Positions 32,970 through 41,123 of a DNA stretch of 64,000 bases are shown piece by piece; the stretch's first letter is position 1; every line of letters starts with the position of its first letter. The DNA is taken from assembly GCA_036986135.1 (NCBI GenBank), contig BTQZ01000006.1, forward strand, positions 25,267-89,266. The letters run 5' to 3'. The notes under the pieces are model-generated. The model saw only the letters and a list, made by a program, of their open reading frames with translations. It searched no databases and was not told where the DNA came from. Source of the DNA: JADFRG01 sp036986135 (GTDB taxonomy: Bacteria > Chloroflexota > Anaerolineae > Anaerolineales > E44-bin32). Made by a program: the position numbers and the translations under genes.

Positions 32970-34133
32970 TCAGGTCGCGACGGCGTTCCTTAGCGCCTCG
33001 CGTACCAGATCCACCTGCTCTTGAGTCATCACTCCGGAGAACGGGAGCGCCAGACTCCTGCTCCCCAGGTCTTCGGTGACAGGAAAGTCTCCCGCCCGGT
33101 ATCCGTGGATCTCCACCATGTAAGGCTGCAAATGAATGGGCTCGAAGTAGGCCCGGCTTGGAATGCCTTCCTGCTCCATGGCCTGCATGACCTGAGCTCG
33201 ATCGATTGCTGGATCGAGCCGCACGACGTAGACGAACCAGCTCATCCGAGAAGTCGTGGGGGCGATGGTTGGCAACTCCACCCCGGGTAGATCGGCAAGG
33301 GCCTCTCCATACCACTCTGCGACCTGTGCGCGGTTGCGGAGCAACTCGTGGAATCGCCCGGCCTGGGCCCGGCCCAGCGCAGCGCTCATTTCGTCCAGGC
33401 GGTAGTTGTAGCCGGGAAAGGTATGCTGCAGCCATGCGTCACCGACCGCCCGACCGTGGTTGCGAAGCGCCCGGGCCCAATCTGCCCAGTCTTCGCGATC
33501 GGTAACGACCATGCCGCCCTCTCCGGTGGTCAGTTGCTTGTTGGGATAGAAGGCGAAGACCCCTGCATCTCCAAAGGATCCCGCCGCTTTCCCTCGGTAC
33601 TGTGCCCCGAGGGCCTCGGACGAATCTTCGATCAGGTCGAGTCCATACGCCTCCGCGATGGGCATCAAGCGTCCGTAATCGGCCGGTTGGCCAAATACGT
33701 CAATCGTCAATATGGCGCGCAGTTTGCCGCCGTTTCCTGCGTTATTGCGCGGCAGCCACCCGTCTTCGCCAGAGGCGAGCGCGGCGGCCGCGGCCTCGAC
33801 CTGCTCAGGATCAAGGTTCCCCGTGGCGGGATCGACATCGACGAATACCGGCACCGCCCGCTCGTAGAGCAGCACATTGGCGGAGGCGACAAATGAAAAG
33901 GGGCTTGTGATGACCAGGTCCCCTTCCTGGATGCCCGCCGCCCGTACGCACAGGTGCAGGGCGGTGGTTCCGGAACTCACCGCGATGCCATGGCGCCGCC
34001 CGGCGAGTTCCGCGATCACCTGCTCAAAGGCTTCTACTTCCGGGCCGATACTCAATGTGGAGGTTCTGAGCACCGCCGCTACCGCCTCGCGTTCGGCATC
34101 GCTCAGATCGGGAGAAGACATGGGTACTTTCAT
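32970..34133 (-). CDS. DegT/DnrJ/EryC1/StrS family sugar aminotransferase
   Basis: 387 residues from ATG 34133 (MKVPMSSPDLSDAEREAV, the usual family start; ATG 34142 is also possible). SSGTTALHLCVRAAG anchors the PLP phosphate, DLIEDSSEALGAQY holds the Asp pair and K199 in FYPNKQLTTGEGG forms the Schiff base. Transfers an amino group to a keto-sugar nucleotide for surface polysaccharide. The longer upstream open frame overlaps the HAD gene and is not homologous. It is the distal end of the polysaccharide locus. Confidence 0.92.
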   Translation of the reverse strand: MKVPMSSPDLSDAEREAVAAVLRTSTLSIGPEVEAFEQVIAELAGRRHGIAVSSGTTALHLCVRAAGIQEGDLVITSPFSFVASANVLLYERAVPVFVDVDPATGNLDPEQVEAAAAALASGEDGWLPRNNAGNGGKLRAILTIDVFGQPADYGRLMPIAEAYGLDLIEDSSEALGAQYRGKAAGSFGDAGVFAFYPNKQLTTGEGGMVVTDREDWADWARALRNHGRAVGDAWLQHTFPGYNYRLDEMSAALGRAQAGRFHELLRNRAQVAEWYGEALADLPGVELPTIAPTTSRMSWFVYVVRLDPAIDRAQVMQAMEQEGIPSRAYFEPIHLQPYMVEIHGYRAGDFPVTEDLGSRSLALPFSGVMTQEQVDLVREALRNAVAT

Positions 34134-34209
34134 TGCAGCCATGCTTCGAGTGCACTCTCTGAGGTCATCGGGCCGGGTAGCACGCGATCGGCGGACGGGA
34201 TGGACGCTT

Positions 34210-34896
34210 TCATCCAAGCTCTCCTTCGATTGCATTCTCCAGTGCTGTAAGGTCTGGCAGCTCGATATCGGCCAGGTATTCGGGCCCGGGCGGCACATCG
34301 CTCACATGCTCGCCTTCCGACCTGTGCACCCAGATCGTCAGCATCCCCAGCCGGCGGGCACCCACAAAGTCCTTCAACGGATTGTCGCCAATATACGCCG
34401 CCTGGCTGCCTGCAAGATTGAGTTCCTCCAGGAGGCGCTCAAACGGGGTCTGGCTCGGTTTCCAATGCTCACGATCCTGCTCGCCGAGAATCATCACCGC
34501 TTCGAAGGTGTCGGTCAATCCCAGGGCCTCAAGCTTGCGCTGTTGGCCCGGCTTGTGCCCCTGCGTGATCAATCCCAGCCTGTATCTACCGCGCAGACTC
34601 TTTAGCACGGAGTGTGTCTCCGGGTAGGGCTCGAGGCTCGGGGAATGGTCCCGATAACAGTTCACCATCTCCGGGATCCATCGATCCGGCTCGAGGTCAT
34701 GCGCCTCGAGCCAGCGGTTGAAGGTGTCGCCCCGCACGCCGCCGTTGAAGTAAGCCTCGAGCTCGGCATAGCCCTGCTCACGCGGGATGCCCAGCGATGC
34801 TTCCGCCCAGTCGGCGACCGCCGCAAACCCGCTCAGGGCGTACTGGCGTTCCGGGTACAGGGTGTCGTCCAGATCAAAGACGATGGCTTTCAACAT
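34210..34896 (-). CDS. HAD family hydrolase
   Basis: 228 residues from ATG 34896. Motif I FDLDDTLYPERQ with nucleophile Asp, motif II LITQGHKPG, Lys in the QRKLEALGL region, motif IV YIGDNPLKDFVGAR. Phosphatase of the sugar-phosphate/glyco-D subgroup is likely. It overlaps the ATP-grasp gene by 23 bases, and the pair seem co-evolved. Probably supplies or trims a phosphorylated precursor for the polysaccharide; substrate unknown. Confidence 0.88.
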   Translation of the reverse strand: MLKAIVFDLDDTLYPERQYALSGFAAVADWAEASLGIPREQGYAELEAYFNGGVRGDTFNRWLEAHDLEPDRWIPEMVNCYRDHSPSLEPYPETHSVLKSLRGRYRLGLITQGHKPGQQRKLEALGLTDTFEAVMILGEQDREHWKPSQTPFERLLEELNLAGSQAAYIGDNPLKDFVGARRLGMLTIWVHRSEGEHVSDVPPGPEYLADIELPDLTALENAIEGELG

Positions 34897-35857
34897 CCGC
34901 AACCTCGGATTCGTCGAGAAAGTAGGATTCATCGTAGCGCGTGAGGTACAGCCCCGCTTTGTAGGTTCCCAGAGGCGGGGCTACCACGGGGATCCCCGCC
35001 GCCTCCGACAGATACCACTTTGGAGAAGGCACTCCGGCCGCGATCCCCAGCGGTAGGCCACCCCCGAAACGGGCATTCACTTCCGTAAAATACGGCTGAC
35101 CCTCTCGCATCAGGCATTGAACCGTAATGGGCCCCTTTGCCTTGAGGCCCCCGGCAATCTTCACACAGGCCTCGATGATCTCTCCGTTTCCAATGGTGAC
35201 GCCCTTGGCGACCTCCCCCCAGCGCACCTCGATTCTCCGACGGCTGACGACGGCCCATACACGCCCATCCTTGCCGCAGCTTACGTCGCTAGTGATCTCC
35301 GGGCCCGGTAGATACTCCTGCACGATGGCCTGAGGGATCTGCCTCAGTGCGTGCTCGAGGCTCGCACTGTCTTTGACCCTGCGGCCGCCTTTGCCTGCGC
35401 TTCCGATCCTGGGCTTCACGTAGAGCGGGAACTCGTAATCTTCGTCCGGAACGCCGCCCCAGGTCCGCGGCGTAGGCACTCCGATGCTCTTGAAGAATTC
35501 ATGCGTGAGCGACTTGTCGTTGGCGGTCGTGGCTTCGGGCGCGAACAGCGAGGTGAGCCTTGCCCCTTCTCTTTCCAGCCGTTCGCGTCCCTGTGCAAGC
35601 ACCGGAAGATCCGGATCGATGAGAGGGAATATCAGTTGAATGGATTCCTGTCCGCAGATTCCGGCTATGGTGGGCAGATAGCGCTCATCGTTCAGCGTCG
35701 GAACCATGTAGTAGCGATCGACATCCTGCAGGGCGGGGGCCAACGGATCAATGTCGGTGGCGACAATGGAGCCTCGCAGCCCCAGTTCACCGTACGCCTT
35801 GCGGAAGGCGCGCACCAACTCCACGCGCCGGCCGACGCTGGTGAAGAGCACGTTCAC
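34874..35857 (-). CDS. ATP-grasp domain ligase (CarB-like)
   Basis: 327 residues from GTG 35857, which is five bases after the methyltransferase stop. N-terminal Rossmann-like domain (VNVLFTSVGRRVELVRAFRK), then ATP-grasp: YVKPRIGSAGKGGRRV, IVQEYLPGPEITSDV and the metal-binding FTEVNARFGGGLPLG. Catalyses ATP-dependent carboxylate-amine ligation. In polysaccharide loci such enzymes are thought to attach amino acids or similar groups to sugars. Partner and substrate cannot be read here. The DegT aminotransferase supplying an amino-sugar lies two genes away. Confidence 0.88.
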   Translation of the reverse strand: MNVLFTSVGRRVELVRAFRKAYGELGLRGSIVATDIDPLAPALQDVDRYYMVPTLNDERYLPTIAGICGQESIQLIFPLIDPDLPVLAQGRERLEREGARLTSLFAPEATTANDKSLTHEFFKSIGVPTPRTWGGVPDEDYEFPLYVKPRIGSAGKGGRRVKDSASLEHALRQIPQAIVQEYLPGPEITSDVSCGKDGRVWAVVSRRRIEVRWGEVAKGVTIGNGEIIEACVKIAGGLKAKGPITVQCLMREGQPYFTEVNARFGGGLPLGIAAGVPSPKWYLSEAAGIPVVAPPLGTYKAGLYLTRYDESYFLDESEVADVESHRL

Positions 35858-35861
35858 TCGA

Positions 35862-36524
35862 TCAAGCCGTTTTTCGACCAATGCCAAAATGGCCTCCCGC
35901 AATCCGGTCCCGCTGGGAACCCATTCTCAGCCAACCATCCACCCACTTCAGCGGGTAGAAAAGGATGGCCATGGTGCCCTTGACCGGACGGTATGTCCGA
36001 GGCGCCAGCCGCGCCGCCACCCCAGCCAGGAATTCTACAAGAATGCGATGCATGCCGGTTCCTGCAGCCAGGGCGGGTTCGACCCGCTCACAGCTTAACC
36101 CAGCCTGCTCGATCAGTCGTCGGAGACCGGAGTGCGTGAATCGCCAATAGTCCTCTGGATCGGGATGATAGCCCAGTACGAAGGGCGCCTGCAGGTACAG
36201 CAGGCCGTTCGCTTCGAGCACGCGCCCCATCTCACGCACCGCCTGAAACGGATCTGCCACGTGCTCCATGGTTTCCTGAGAGAGAACCAAGCGGAAGGTG
36301 CCGTTTCCAAAGGGCAGCTTGAGGGCATCGCCCAGGCAATTCGTCTGCTCCGAAGGATCCAGGTCGATGCTGACCACCCTGGAGTGGAGGTCGCTCTCGC
36401 CGGATCCGACGTTTAGCGCCAACTGACCGTCACCGAGGTCCCCAAGCAGCGCAGCCAGTTCGCGCCGTACTGCGCTCGAGTCGTGGTAGGTGGACCAAAA
36501 GGTACGCGAAACCCAGTTCTGCAT
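35862..36524 (-). CDS. Class I SAM-dependent methyltransferase
   Basis: 220 residues. Motif I LALNVGSGESDLH, acidic VSIDLDPSEQ, GDALKLPFGNGTFRLVLSQETMEHVADP (motifs II-III) and LLYLQAPFVLGYHPDPEDYWRFT are typical of the Methyltransf_11 group found in glycan loci. It may O-methylate a sugar or lipid carrier. Next to glycosyltransferase and ATP-grasp genes on one transcript. Confidence 0.88.
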   Translation of the reverse strand: MQNWVSRTFWSTYHDSSAVRRELAALLGDLGDGQLALNVGSGESDLHSRVVSIDLDPSEQTNCLGDALKLPFGNGTFRLVLSQETMEHVADPFQAVREMGRVLEANGLLYLQAPFVLGYHPDPEDYWRFTHSGLRRLIEQAGLSCERVEPALAAGTGMHRILVEFLAGVAARLAPRTYRPVKGTMAILFYPLKWVDGWLRMGSQRDRIAGGHFGIGRKTA

Positions 36525-36550
36525 GCGATCCTCACTCGATTGAAGGATCT

Positions 36551-37801
36551 CTAGCCGAGCGTGAGCAAGATTTCTTCCATTTTCCCCGCAAGCTCTCGGC
36601 GATCAAAGCGTGCTTCGACATGCTTTCTCCCATTCCGACCCATCTTCCGCGCCAGCTCGGGATCGTCCGCAAGGCGCCGGATGGCCTTCCCGATCTCTTC
36701 TCCGCTGCCCGGGGTGACGCATATGCCCGCCCCGGCCTCTTCCACGACCTGTCGAATTGCGCCGTCGATTGCCGCTACGACCGGAAGCGCTGCGGCCATG
36801 TAATCAAACACCTTATTTGGATAGGTGGTGGTAAACATCGGTATGGCCTTGAGCACTGCGATCCCGCAGTCGGCTTCCCCTAATAGCTCCGGTACGCTCG
36901 CCTTTTCGACAGGAGGCAAGAAGATTAGATTGTTAAGCTGCTTGGCCCGCGCCTGGCGCTGCAGGTCGGCCTTCTCGGCCCCGTCTCCCACCAGCACAAT
37001 GACGATCCGGGGGTCTTGTTTCAATGTGGAGGCCGCATGCACCAATTGCGAAAGGTCGTTTGCCATACCGTGCGCGCCGGTGTACAAGGCGATGAATTTC
37101 CCCTGAAGCCCATGAGTACCACGGAGCGGAGATCCCGGTGAGGAGGCTCCCTCGAATTTTGACGGTGCGGTATCGTTTTCCCCACGCCGCGGTATCGCCG
37201 AATCCAAATCCACCCCATTGGGTACGACCAGAATTTCTTTCCCTCCAACCCCAACACGCTGAAGATGCTCAACGTAACCCGGCGAATTGACGACGATTTG
37301 ATCGGAGTGACGATATAGGAAGCCCTCCAGCCATTCCGACAGGGCGATCAATCCACGGTTGCGCAGTGCGCCGACCTGAACCGCGAACTCCGGCCATAGA
37401 TCCCGCACCTCCAGCAACCATCGTCGCCCCTTCAAGCGTGCGAGCAGCCAGGCGGTCCACCCTTGAAAGATCGGCGGCGAGGTCCCCCATAGGACATCGA
37501 CGCCTGCCGTGCGCAAGCCTGCCCAGAAAGACGAGAGCATAAACGAGAAGTAGCCGATCGTCCGCCACGTGTATCCGCGTCGCTCGCTGCCAGCCACGCC
37601 ACACCTCACGATTTCGAGCCCGGGAAACGGGTTCTCAAGTCGATCCGAAGCGAGCCGTTCCCCTGTCAGGTAGCCGCACGTGCCGGCCAGCACCGTCACA
37701 CGGTGCCCCTTCTCAGCAAGGTACCGGGCAAAGTCGTAATGACGGGTTCCTCCTGGATCCTCCGGGCGCACGAACACCTGATGGATCAATAGAATGTGCA
37801 C
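36551..37801 (-). CDS. Glycosyltransferase family 4 (WbuB-like)
   Basis: 416 residues. N-terminal GT4 acceptor domain (MHILLIHQVFVRPEDPGGTR), then the donor domain with FIALYTGAHGMANDLSQLV and the E-x7-E region ADCGIAVLKAIPMFTTTYPNKVF. The latter resembles WbuB-type fucosaminyl transferases. A 30-residue insertion (RRGENDTAPSKFEGASSPGS) precedes the donor domain. A terminator-like hairpin lies just upstream at 37826-37859, so it needs its own promoter or read-through. Confidence 0.88.
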   Translation of the reverse strand: MHILLIHQVFVRPEDPGGTRHYDFARYLAEKGHRVTVLAGTCGYLTGERLASDRLENPFPGLEIVRCGVAGSERRGYTWRTIGYFSFMLSSFWAGLRTAGVDVLWGTSPPIFQGWTAWLLARLKGRRWLLEVRDLWPEFAVQVGALRNRGLIALSEWLEGFLYRHSDQIVVNSPGYVEHLQRVGVGGKEILVVPNGVDLDSAIPRRGENDTAPSKFEGASSPGSPLRGTHGLQGKFIALYTGAHGMANDLSQLVHAASTLKQDPRIVIVLVGDGAEKADLQRQARAKQLNNLIFLPPVEKASVPELLGEADCGIAVLKAIPMFTTTYPNKVFDYMAAALPVVAAIDGAIRQVVEEAGAGICVTPGSGEEIGKAIRRLADDPELARKMGRNGRKHVEARFDRRELAGKMEEILLTLG

Positions 37802-37825
37802 GGGCGAAGTCTAACACTCCGCCCC

Positions 37826-37859
37826 ATAAAAGCAGAGCCGCCCACTCACGTGGGCGGCT
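37826..37859 (-). terminator. Rho-independent terminator of the 61-aa protein gene
   Basis: AGCCGCCCAC (37836-37845) pairs with GTGGGCGGCT (37850-37859), a 10-bp perfect stem with a 4-base loop. TTTTA follows on the minus strand. Situated 23 bases past the small gene. Confidence 0.8.
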
Positions 37860-37882
37860 GCCTTACGGTGTTTCCACTCGGA

Positions 37883-38068
37883 TTAGCTGTTTGCTGTGGC
37901 GAAATCCTTGCTGACGATCCGCCAGGCCTCGCGCCCTGGATCGGCTGGGACGGGAGCTACTGCGAAGTAGCGTGTCCTGTTCCCAGAGGTCTTGGCCTCA
38001 ATTCGCCATTCGGTCGATGGGAACTTGCCCTTTTCCTTGATATCGTAAAACTCGAGCGATTCCTTCAT
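37883..38068 (-). CDS. Small basic protein of unknown function (61 aa)
   Basis: 61 residues, MKESLEFYDIKEKGKFPSTE onward, net basic, with no membrane segment or cysteine. The pattern FYDIKEKGKF, RTRYFAVAPVP, EAWRIVS looks like a compact beta-fold. I do not recognise the family. A GGAGGA ribosome site before ATG 38068, a dedicated promoter (38113-38141) and a strong terminator show a real, probably highly expressed, monocistronic gene placed inside a polysaccharide locus. Confidence 0.7.
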   Translation of the reverse strand: MKESLEFYDIKEKGKFPSTEWRIEAKTSGNRTRYFAVAPVPADPGREAWRIVSKDFATANS

Positions 38069-38112
38069 TTTGTACTTCCTCCTCGGTCAAAGGATTGGAC
38101 CTAACCGTCTAG

Positions 38113-38141
38113 ATACTACCGCCCCTTTGACTCACGTGCAA
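38113..38141 (-). promoter_or_regulatory. Promoter of the 61-aa protein gene
   Basis: Minus-strand TTGCAC (38136-38141), 17 bases, TAGTAT (38113-38118). Transcription would start about 40 bases before the ATG. Confidence 0.5.
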
Positions 38142-38226
38142 GTCGCCGGAGAGGAGATATTAGTACGGATGTTCTATCCCCTTGCCAGTACGGTACCTGC
38201 TCAGATGGACCCCTAGATATTGCGCC

Positions 38227-38847
38227 TCAGCCCCCCGACCCCATGAATTCTTCGGCCGTGGCCTGACCGGGTTGGCTAATTCCCTCCCGCGAGAGGACCT
38301 TCCAAAGGGTGATCAGCAGGATCTTCACATCCAATCGAAGGGACCAATGATCCACATACCACACGTCGTATTCGAATTTTTGCTCCCAGGAATTGGCATT
38401 GCGGCCATTGATCTGGGTCCAGCCGGTGATTCCGGGCAGTACGTCGTGTCGCCGCGCCTGCTCGGCGCTGTAGCGATCGAGATACCGCATCAGCAGCGGC
38501 CTGGGCCCTACCAAGCTCATTTCCCCCTTGAGCACGTTGAGTAGCTCCGGGAGCTCATCCAGGCTAAAGGAGCGAAGTACTCGCCCCAGGCGAGTCAGAC
38601 GTACGGCGTCCGGCAGGGGATTTCCTTCCGAGTCCCTCTCGTCCGACATCGTGCGGAACTTATATGGTGTGAAGGGGCGGGCCAAGAAGCCGGGCCGCCG
38701 CTGACGGAAGAGCACCGGCGATCCGAGTGCGATTCGCACCGCAAGGGCGATCAACGCCAATATCGGACTGATCAGAATTAGGCCTGGCACTGTCAACACC
38801 AAGTCAAAGATGCGCTTTCTTGGGGGAACTTGGCGGTAAGGTGTCAT
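38227..38847 (-). CDS. Initiating sugar-phosphate transferase (polyprenol glycosylphosphotransferase)
   Basis: 206 residues from ATG 38847 (GGGAG nine bases upstream; an earlier ATG at 38904 is possible). One re-entrant membrane helix (IFDLVLTVPGLILISPILAL), then the catalytic domain with YKFRTMSDERD, SLDELPELLNVLKGEMSLVG and ITGWTQINGRN. It is the short PglC-like form. Transfers a sugar-1-phosphate from a UDP-sugar to undecaprenyl phosphate, starting assembly of the repeat unit. Confidence 0.93.
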   Translation of the reverse strand: MTPYRQVPPRKRIFDLVLTVPGLILISPILALIALAVRIALGSPVLFRQRRPGFLARPFTPYKFRTMSDERDSEGNPLPDAVRLTRLGRVLRSFSLDELPELLNVLKGEMSLVGPRPLLMRYLDRYSAEQARRHDVLPGITGWTQINGRNANSWEQKFEYDVWYVDHWSLRLDVKILLITLWKVLSREGISQPGQATAEEFMGSGG

Positions 38848-38932
38848 CCCCCATGGCTCCCGAGGATTACCCTTCGCAGGACCTTGACTGGATAGAGCAG
38901 GCATTTTGAAGGGGATATTCTCAGGATCATTG

Positions 38933-41095
38933 CTACCCGCTGCTCAGGAAGGCGATGAGTGGGTCTTCCTGCAGCGAATCCCATTCAAGCATTAGATCCT
39001 GCGGCTCCATGTCTCCCAGGCGCCACCAGCTCGTCAAGCGCAAGGGCAGCGCGCCCTCCAGTGTCGCCACGAGCGTGAGCGCAGGCTCCTTGTATCCATA
39101 GGTGGGAGACCACCATCCCAGCACGGCGGGATCTTCTGTGGGTTGTCTTTCGCCAGCCACCCTCTCACCGGCGCGATAAAGGGCAATTCCGTCCATCCCG
39201 GGGGTCACCCGCAGCCGGATCGGCCCTTCTTCGCACCGAAGGGTCAGGCTCTGGGCTTCAAACTCCCACGGCCAGTCTATCAGGCTCCACGCCAGGCGTG
39301 CACGGTGCCAGTCCGCGCCCGTGCGGGCGCCAGCCCCTGTCGGGGTGCCAGTGCCTGCCGGGGGACTCGTGGCCGCTTGGGGACTCGTGGCCCCTCGACC
39401 GAGCAGCTCGTCCATCACGACCCACAACGAACCGCCGGCGTGCACGACGCTGCGCCGGTGTGTGACGCCGCTGCGCATCGGATGCTCGGCGGCCAGCGCC
39501 TCAACGGAGCCATCCTCCGCCTGCCAGCGCCCCAGGAAGCGCGCGTTCGACCAGTTCAGCCACAGGAACTTCCCAGCCCGGTCCATCGCTTCCCTGCCAT
39601 CCGCCACGAGGCTGTTGTGGGCTGCGGCGCCTGCGAATGCGTTTTCCCAGGGCGGTGAGGCGGCGTAGCGGTAGGTGCCGGCATCGCGAGCGAGGTTGTG
39701 TTCGTTCCACCAGAGATCCAGGTGCAGCTGATCCGAGTGTGCCGGACGCGCGGCAAAACGCGCGCATCGAAGGGCAGCTCGCGATGATTCACCCCGCACC
39801 AAGTACAGGCCGGCCTGCGGGAAGTCGGTCTTTTCGCTGTGGGGCATGCCTGCCTCACCCTCGACTGGGAGCCCCAGCCATACGCTCATCTCATCCCAGG
39901 GCCCCGGACCAAAGGCGGAATCCCCTGTAAATGCCCGCTTGGCGGCCTGCAGCACCGGTCGATAGTCCGCATGCTTGCTGGCTGACAGCGGAAGGATGTT
40001 TGAGCCGTCGTTGTGCCCCCAGTTGGGCGTCGTGCCGTTCTGTGGATCGGTCAGCGACAGGAGGAACTCGGTCATCTTCTGCAGGGCGTCGAGCGTGGTT
40101 CCGGGCAATGGTTCGCCGTGGGTCTCGGCCAGGCGCACGGCCCAAAGGGCCGCGCTGAGCGCCAACCGCTGATAATTCGTCGAATACTGGATGTATCCCC
40201 CATCTTCGAAGACTTGATCTTCCAAAGCGCGGATCAGCCATCGCCGGCCCAGCCGCTTCCATTCGGCGGACCGCTCAAACCACGGCATTAGGAGCCCCAC
40301 GCTGTAGAGCCCCACCGCTTCGGTCAGCAGGTGGTTGTTTCTCTGCGCACGGGCGTAAGAAAGGGTGGGCGGAATGCGCTCTGCGTGTACGGCGAGCGCG
40401 ATCAGGATGTCACGCGCGCGCATGGGAGAAGTCTCCAGCGTATCCGCCAGCGAGTACCACATGAAGATCAGCGCCAAGATGCGGAGCGCGGACTCCTGCC
40501 CTGAGATCCAGTGGGGACCGCGGTTGGGCTGATTGCTCTCTAGCCAGGAGGACAGAAGATCGAACACACCGGCTGCATAGCGCTGTTGACCGGTGATCTG
40601 ATAGGCCCGGCACAGGGTAAATGCCCATCCAAACCGCGCCGGCTCCCAGAGCAGGCGCATATCCTGACCATTCTCTGATTCGTATTCGGTCCAGTGCTTG
40701 TCAAGGGGGAGGGAATCGGTCTCACCCGTCAGAGGAACTTTGCCCCAGTCGGGAGGAGTACCGAGCGGAACGGGCGGCCCTCCGAAGAGACGGAATCTGC
40801 CGGCGAGAATCTCGTCCGCTTCTAACCGTAAATCCTCGGGGGGAAAACGCTGCAGCGCCTCCTGCAAGCGAACGCCTGATTCAAAAATGAATGGTTCTCT
40901 GTGCGATAACGCCTGCTCGAGCGAGGTATCGCTTCGGAGCCAGGATTCCAGCGGCCTGTCGCTCCAAAGGTACGGCACCGTGCGGCGGCGAAGCAGCCCG
41001 GATCGCATGGCGAACTGGTAGACGCCGTATTGGTATAGGGCCGCAATTCCAAGCTCTCGGAGGGCTGGAATCAGGAGCCTGCTGCGAGATGTCAT
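38933..41095 (-). CDS. Heparinase II/III family protein
   Basis: 720 residues. The N-terminal alpha-toroid (PNRGPHWISGQESALRIL; QRNNHLLTEAVGLYSVGLL) and C-terminal beta-sandwich with HSDQLHLDLWWNEHN and GTYRYAASPPWENAFAG match the heparinase II/III fold, whose members cleave uronic-acid polysaccharides by beta-elimination. It has no signal peptide, unusual for a degradative enzyme. A low-complexity Ala/Thr/Pro/Gly run lies at about 39310-39400. In polysaccharide loci these enzymes are probably editing or modification factors. Confidence 0.9.
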   Translation of the reverse strand: MTSRSRLLIPALRELGIAALYQYGVYQFAMRSGLLRRRTVPYLWSDRPLESWLRSDTSLEQALSHREPFIFESGVRLQEALQRFPPEDLRLEADEILAGRFRLFGGPPVPLGTPPDWGKVPLTGETDSLPLDKHWTEYESENGQDMRLLWEPARFGWAFTLCRAYQITGQQRYAAGVFDLLSSWLESNQPNRGPHWISGQESALRILALIFMWYSLADTLETSPMRARDILIALAVHAERIPPTLSYARAQRNNHLLTEAVGLYSVGLLMPWFERSAEWKRLGRRWLIRALEDQVFEDGGYIQYSTNYQRLALSAALWAVRLAETHGEPLPGTTLDALQKMTEFLLSLTDPQNGTTPNWGHNDGSNILPLSASKHADYRPVLQAAKRAFTGDSAFGPGPWDEMSVWLGLPVEGEAGMPHSEKTDFPQAGLYLVRGESSRAALRCARFAARPAHSDQLHLDLWWNEHNLARDAGTYRYAASPPWENAFAGAAAHNSLVADGREAMDRAGKFLWLNWSNARFLGRWQAEDGSVEALAAEHPMRSGVTHRRSVVHAGGSLWVVMDELLGRGATSPQAATSPPAGTGTPTGAGARTGADWHRARLAWSLIDWPWEFEAQSLTLRCEEGPIRLRVTPGMDGIALYRAGERVAGERQPTEDPAVLGWWSPTYGYKEPALTLVATLEGALPLRLTSWWRLGDMEPQDLMLEWDSLQEDPLIAFLSSG

Positions 41096-41123
41096 GGGGT
41101 GGAAAGGCGTGTCTTATCGAGCC

